Assembly: GCA_015709695.1 (NCBI GenBank)
Contig: CP054183.1
Span: 2,530,992-2,594,991, forward strand
Source: Gammaproteobacteria bacterium
GTDB taxonomy: Bacteria > Pseudomonadota > Gammaproteobacteria > Steroidobacterales > GCA-2729495
Length of the DNA stretch: 64,000 nucleotides
Reading direction: 5' to 3'
The translations under genes were made by a program, and so were the position numbers. Below are positions 59,903 to 64,000 of this stretch, one piece after another. Below the pieces are notes generated by a model. The model ran no database searches, was not told the DNA's origin, and saw nothing but the letters and a program-made list of their open reading frames with translations. Numbering within the stretch: position 1 is the first letter of the stretch; every line of letters starts with the position of its first letter.

Positions 59903-62497
59903 ATGCAGTTCTTACTTCGCCTTGGAACCGCGGCCCTGGCACTCTTCCTGAGCGTTGCGATCCTGGTCACCGGCATCGCCGCCGCAGGCTACTACTACCT
60001 CGCCCCGGGACTGCCCTCGGCGGACACCATTCGCGACGTGAAACTGCAGACGCCCCTGCGGGTGTATTCGCGCGATGGGCGCCTGATGGCGCAGCTCGGC
60101 GAACAGTGGCGCACGCCGGTGCGCTTCGAGCAGATCCCCGACGTGGTGGTCAAGGCCTTCCTCGCCGCCGAGGATGACCGCTTCTTCGAGCACCCGGGCT
60201 TCGACTACCAGGGCATCATGCGCGCCGCCATCAACTACGCGCTCACCGGCGAGCGCAGCCAGGGCGGCAGCACCATCACCCAGCAGCTTGCCCGCGCCTA
60301 TTTCCTCACTCCCGAGCGCAGCTTCGTGCGCAAGGCCAGGGAGCTGATCCTGGCGGTGCAGATAGAGAAGGAGTTCGAGAAATCGGAGATCCTTGCGCTA
60401 TACCTCAACAAGATCTTCCTCGGCCAGCGGGCCTACGGCATCGCCGCCGCCGCCCAGGTCTACTTCGGCAAGGACCTGGACGAGCTGACGCTGGCGGAGG
60501 CCGCAACCCTGGCCGGCATCCCCAAGGCGCCTTCGCAGCTCAACCCGATCAACGGGCCCACCCGCTCCGCCCAGCGCCGCCACTACGTGCTCGGACGCAT
60601 GCACGATCTGGGCTTCATCGACCAGGCCCGGTACACGGAGGCCATGGCCACGCCACTGGTGGCGCGATTGCATGGGCCGAAGGTCGAGCTCGAGGCGCCC
60701 TACGTCACCGAGATGGTGCGGGCGCAGATGGTGGAGCGCTACGGTACGGCCGCCTACACCGATGGCTACCGTGTCATGACCACCATCGACAGCCACCTGC
60801 AGGCGGCCGCCAATACCGCGCTGGCGACCGCGCTCTTCGAATACGACCGCCGGCACGGCTACCGCGGCCCGAGCGCCCGCGGTGTGCTGGCCAAGGTGCC
60901 AGGCGCCCCGGGTCCGGCACGCGACCAGGCGTTGCAGGCCCTGCTGGAACGCTACCCCGGCGATGCCGATCTCAAGCCGGCCGTGGTGCTGTCGCTCGGC
61001 AAGGACAATTCGGCCCTGTTCTACGTCCGCGATCTCGGGCCGCTCACGGTCCCCTGGGAAGGGTTGCGCTGGAAGCGCTATCTCAGCGACGCGGCAGTGG
61101 GCGAATCGCCGAAGTCCGTGGCCGACATGGTCGCCCCGGGGGATGTCGTGCACCTGTTGCATACCAGCAACCGGGGCTGGCTGCTGGCCCAGACGCCGGC
61201 CGTCGAGGGCGCGATGGTGGCGCTCGACCCGGCCGATGGCGCCACGGTTGCCCTCGCGGGCGGCTTCGACTTCTTCGAAAGCAAGTACAACCGTGCCGTG
61301 CAGGCCAAGCGCCAGCCCGGTTCCTCCTTCAAGCCCTTCATCTATTCCGCTGCCCTGGAGCACGGCTACACGCCGGCGAGCCTCATCAACGATGCGCCAC
61401 TGGTGTTCGGCGACAGCGAGCTCGAGGACGTCTGGCGGCCCGAGAACTACGCCCGCGAATTCAACGGCCCGACCCGGATGCGGGAAGCCCTGGTGAAGTC
61501 GCTGAACCTCTGCTCGGTGCGCATCCTCATGGGCACGGGAATCGACGCGGCGATCCGCTACATCCGCAGCTTCGGCTTCGACGATACCGCCCTGCCCCAC
61601 AACCTGTCGCTGGCCCTGGGCAGCGGTGGCGCCTCGCCCTGGGACATGGCGGCGGGCTACTCCACCTTCGCCAACGGCGGGCATCGCGTCGAACACTACG
61701 TCATCGACCGCGTCTTCGACGCCAGTGGCCGTGAGGTGCTGGCCACCGAACCGCTGCGCGCCTGCCAGGCCTGCGATGCGGCGCAGACGGCAGCCATTCC
61801 CGCCGGACCCCAGGCGGATGATGGCAGCGCACGCACCTTCGCAGTCGGAGGCGCTGACCTGCCCGCGGGCAGGGCGCTGGATGGCAATGGCACGGGCAGG
61901 CCGGACGAGGTGCCCGCCTACGCCAGCGTCGAGGACATGATCGCCAGGGCCACTGACTGGCGGCCCACGGTGGCGGAAACGCCCGGCTTCTATCGCGACC
62001 TGCGCCTGGCGCCACGGATCATTCCGGCCGACAACGCCTTCCTGGTCTACGACATGATGCGCGACGTGATCCGCCGTGGCACCGGCCGCAGCGCCCGCGA
62101 CCTCGGGCGCGACGACATAGCCGGCAAGACCGGCACCTCCAATGAGCGGCGCGACGCCTGGTTCAGCGGCTTCAACGGTGCGCTGGTCGCGACCGCATGG
62201 GTGGGCTTCGACAAGGAGCGCTCGCTGGGACCGCGGGAAGAAGGCGGCCGGACCGCCCTGCCCATGTGGAAGTACTTCATGGCGCGGGCGCTGAAGCACA
62301 CGCCGGAGCGGCCGCTGCAGCAGCCAATGGATCTGGTGCTGGCACGCATCTCGCCCGATACCGGCCACCTGGCCGCCGCAGGCGACAGCAGCTCCATATT
62401 CGAGTTCTTCCGGCCCGCCGACCTGGAGGCCGCGGAGCAGTCCATGCAGCAGTCCGGCCCGGCGCAGCAGGCGGACCGCAGCGCCGAGATATTCTGA
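59903..62497 (+). CDS. mrcA: Penicillin-binding protein 1A
   Basis: An 864-residue bifunctional peptidoglycan synthase. A membrane anchor (about residues 8-33) is followed by the GT51 glycosyltransferase: AAEDDRFFEHPGFD (catalytic Glu), GGSTITQQLAR and KARELILAVQIEKEFEKSEI. An OB-like insertion lies at about 300-420. The transpeptidase motifs are SSFK (GSSFKPFIYS), SLN (KSLNLCS) and KTGTSN. The divergent position relative to pilMNOPQ is conserved in gammaproteobacteria (ponA). Confidence 0.96.
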   Translation: MQFLLRLGTAALALFLSVAILVTGIAAAGYYYLAPGLPSADTIRDVKLQTPLRVYSRDGRLMAQLGEQWRTPVRFEQIPDVVVKAFLAAEDDRFFEHPGFDYQGIMRAAINYALTGERSQGGSTITQQLARAYFLTPERSFVRKARELILAVQIEKEFEKSEILALYLNKIFLGQRAYGIAAAAQVYFGKDLDELTLAEAATLAGIPKAPSQLNPINGPTRSAQRRHYVLGRMHDLGFIDQARYTEAMATPLVARLHGPKVELEAPYVTEMVRAQMVERYGTAAYTDGYRVMTTIDSHLQAAANTALATALFEYDRRHGYRGPSARGVLAKVPGAPGPARDQALQALLERYPGDADLKPAVVLSLGKDNSALFYVRDLGPLTVPWEGLRWKRYLSDAAVGESPKSVADMVAPGDVVHLLHTSNRGWLLAQTPAVEGAMVALDPADGATVALAGGFDFFESKYNRAVQAKRQPGSSFKPFIYSAALEHGYTPASLINDAPLVFGDSELEDVWRPENYAREFNGPTRMREALVKSLNLCSVRILMGTGIDAAIRYIRSFGFDDTALPHNLSLALGSGGASPWDMAAGYSTFANGGHRVEHYVIDRVFDASGREVLATEPLRACQACDAAQTAAIPAGPQADDGSARTFAVGGADLPAGRALDGNGTGRPDEVPAYASVEDMIARATDWRPTVAETPGFYRDLRLAPRIIPADNAFLVYDMMRDVIRRGTGRSARDLGRDDIAGKTGTSNERRDAWFSGFNGALVATAWVGFDKERSLGPREEGGRTALPMWKYFMARALKHTPERPLQQPMDLVLARISPDTGHLAAAGDSSSIFEFFRPADLEAAEQSMQQSGPAQQADRSAEIF

Positions 62498-62523
62498 GGC
62501 GCGCCAGGCCGGGAGCCTGCCTC

Positions 62524-63150
62524 ATGCCAAGACGCAACCGCTCACGCCCCGATCACCGCCGCACGGCCATCGCCCAGGAGGCCGCCCGCCTCATGCAGGA
62601 GCATGGCCTGCGGGACTTCCGCAGCGCCAAGGAGAAAGCGGGCCTGCGGCTGCAGCTGGGTGACAAGGGTGCCCTGCCCAGCAACCAGGAAGTCGAACTG
62701 GCCATGGCGGAGCGCAACCGCATCTTCCGCGGTGACGAGCACGAGGCATTCCTGGACGTCATGCGCCAGCAGGCGCTGCAGGTGATGGCCGAGCTGGCTG
62801 CCTTCGACCCGAGACTTGTGGGTGGAGTGCTGGCCGGTACCGCCACGGAAACCAGCGCCATCGAATTGCACGCTTTCAGCGACACATCCGAAGCGCTGGG
62901 CGCCGCCCTGGAGGCGCTGGGCCTGGCCGCCCGGCCGTTCGAGCAGCGGTTGCGCGTGCGGCGGGACCGGACGGAATCCTTCCCCGGCTACCGGTTCCAG
63001 CGCAACGATTTCGATTTCAGGCTGACCGTGTTCCCCGAACGGGGGCGTGGCAACGCGCCGCTGTCGGCCATCGACAGCCGGCCGACCCGCCGCGCCACCG
63101 CGCGCGACGTCGCCGCACTGCTGGCTCAGCGCTTGCCGACGTCGACGTAG
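62524..63150 (+). CDS. Conserved hypothetical basic protein
   Basis: A 208-residue soluble protein of unrecognised family. The N-terminus is very basic ([14 protein letters not shown]), followed by helical segments ([30 protein letters not shown]). The middle has [20 protein letters not shown], weakly like the G-S-x-x-G/D-x-D pattern of nucleotidyltransferases but not a match. The end is Arg-rich with [15 protein letters not shown]. It starts 26 bp after mrcA and its 3' end overlaps the convergent citrate synthase gene by 25 bp. No membrane segment or signal peptide. Function unknown. Confidence 0.75.
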   Translation: MPRRNRSRPDHRRTAIAQEAARLMQEHGLRDFRSAKEKAGLRLQLGDKGALPSNQEVELAMAERNRIFRGDEHEAFLDVMRQQALQVMAELAAFDPRLVGGVLAGTATETSAIELHAFSDTSEALGAALEALGLAARPFEQRLRVRRDRTESFPGYRFQRNDFDFRLTVFPERGRGNAPLSAIDSRPTRRATARDVAALLAQRLPTST

Positions 63151-64000
63151 TCGCGCCGGGCCGGGCCCGTGTAGAGCTGGCGCGGGCGGCCGATGCGGCC
63201 CTCGGGATCGGTGATCATCTCGCGCCAGTGCGCGCACCAGCCGACCGCCCGGCCGATGGCGAACATCACCGTGAACATGGACGTCGGGATGCCGAGCGCC
63301 TTGTAGATGATGCCCGAGTAGAAATCGACGTTCGGGTAGAGCTTCTTCTCGACGAAGTAATCGTCCTTGAGGGCGATCTCCTCGAGCCGCATGGCCACGT
63401 CGAGCAGCGGATCGGACTTGCCCAGCTGCTTGAGCACCTTGTGGGTCATGGCGCGGATGATCTTCGCGCGCGGGTCGTAGTTCTTGTACACCCGGTGGCC
63501 GAAGCCCATCAGGCGGAAGTTGTCGTTCTTGTCCTTGGCGCGGGCGATGAACTGCGGGATGCGCTCCGGCGTGGCGATCTCGCGCAGCATCTGCAGCACC
63601 GCCTCGTTGGCGCCGCCATGCGCCGGGCCCCAGAGGGCGGAGATGCCGGCAGCGATGGCGGAGTACGGGTTGGCGTGCGAGCTGCCCGCCAGCCGCACCG
63701 TCGAGGTGCTGCAATTCTGCTCGTGGTCCGCGTGGAGGATGAACAGCAGGTCGAGCGCCTGCGCCGCCACGGGGTCGACCGCGTACTTCTCCGCCGGAAC
63801 GGCGAAGAACATGTGCAGCAGGTTCGACGAGTAGTCGAGGTCGTTGCGCGGATAGGTGAAGGGCTGGCCCACGGTGTGCTTGTAGGCGGCCGCCGCGATG
63901 GTCGGCAGCTTGGCGATGATCCGGTGCGCGAAGATGTCGCGGTGGCGCGGATTCATGATGTCCGTGGTGTCGTGGTAGAACGCCGACATCGAACCGACCA
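63126..64000 (-). CDS. gltA: Citrate synthase, N-terminus beyond the window
   Basis: At least 291 C-terminal residues of type II (hexameric, NADH-sensitive type) citrate synthase. [35 protein letters not shown] (catalytic His), [18 protein letters not shown] (second His), [16 protein letters not shown] (catalytic Asp) and the ending [17 protein letters not shown] are present. The remaining N-terminal third of about 140 residues lies past 64000; in-window Mets are internal. It condenses acetyl-CoA and oxaloacetate in the TCA cycle. Confidence 0.95.
   Translation of the reverse strand, partial: VGSMSAFYHDTTDIMNPRHRDIFAHRIIAKLPTIAAAAYKHTVGQPFTYPRNDLDYSSNLLHMFFAVPAEKYAVDPVAAQALDLLFILHADHEQNCSTSTVRLAGSSHANPYSAIAAGISALWGPAHGGANEAVLQMLREIATPERIPQFIARAKDKNDNFRLMGFGHRVYKNYDPRAKIIRAMTHKVLKQLGKSDPLLDVAMRLEEIALKDDYFVEKKLYPNVDFYSGIIYKALGIPTSMFTVMFAIGRAVGWCAHWREMITDPEGRIGRPRQLYTGPARRDYVDVGKR

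Overview
The window is a GC-rich chromosomal segment from a free-living Gram-negative gammaproteobacterium. The gene order fits best with the Xanthomonadales/Nevskiales side of the class. That inference rests on synteny: pyrE, dut-coaBC-radC, rpmB-rpmG, mutM, coaD, rsmD, ftsY-ftsE-ftsX-rpoH in one run, then tesA beside a YbbA/YbbP-type ABC pair, and mrcA divergent from pilMNOPQ followed by aroK-aroB-dgt. The genus cannot be named from the sequence alone. No rRNA, tRNA or CRISPR array was seen.

Layout. 1-14.8 kb is mostly housekeeping: an AmpG-like permease (cut by the window edge), exonuclease III, pyrimidine and CoA synthesis, dUTPase, RadC, ribosomal proteins L28/L33, a fatty-acid desaturase, MutM, gamma-glutamyltranspeptidase, CoaD, RsmD, the FtsY targeting GTPase, the FtsEX division complex and heat-shock sigma factor RpoH. 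The rpoH upstream region holds a near-perfect CIRCE operator overlapping a sigma-E-like promoter. 14.8-31.3 kb is metabolic and envelope genes: an OmpA-type lipoprotein, two MATE exporters, Nudix, a FadI-like thiolase, dienelactone hydrolase, a Rieske oxygenase, a TMTC-like TPR membrane protein, a DD-carboxypeptidase, DctA, MAPEG, an FAA hydrolase, succinate-semialdehyde dehydrogenase, and a J-domain/zinc-ribbon/PilZ fusion carrying both c-di-GMP-binding motifs.

31.3-43.5 kb is the accessory part: a 34-codon membrane-peptide gene with a structured 3' region and terminator, a self-inhibited Fic protein, an IS3-type transposase remnant, a lipoprotein flavocytochrome with two C-terminal haem motifs, and a 2044-residue secreted SpvB/VCBS/RHS protein. 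Two paralogous lipoproteins, candidate immunity proteins, follow it. A decayed copy of the RHS 3' end lies between them, and an 8-base microhomology marks how the cassette was duplicated.

43.4-64 kb returns to core functions: Nudix, the TesA/ABC cluster, an NmrA-like protein and pyrF, dgt-aroB-aroK, an Ig-like lipoprotein, pilQPONM, PBP1A, an unknown protein and the C-terminal part of citrate synthase. A class I c-di-GMP (GEMM-I) riboswitch lies in the pilM leader with a candidate terminator after it. Together with the PilZ protein this suggests c-di-GMP control of surface behaviour. The four strongest leads are the rpoH operator/promoter, the pilM riboswitch, the J-PilZ protein and the RHS/lipoprotein duplication.
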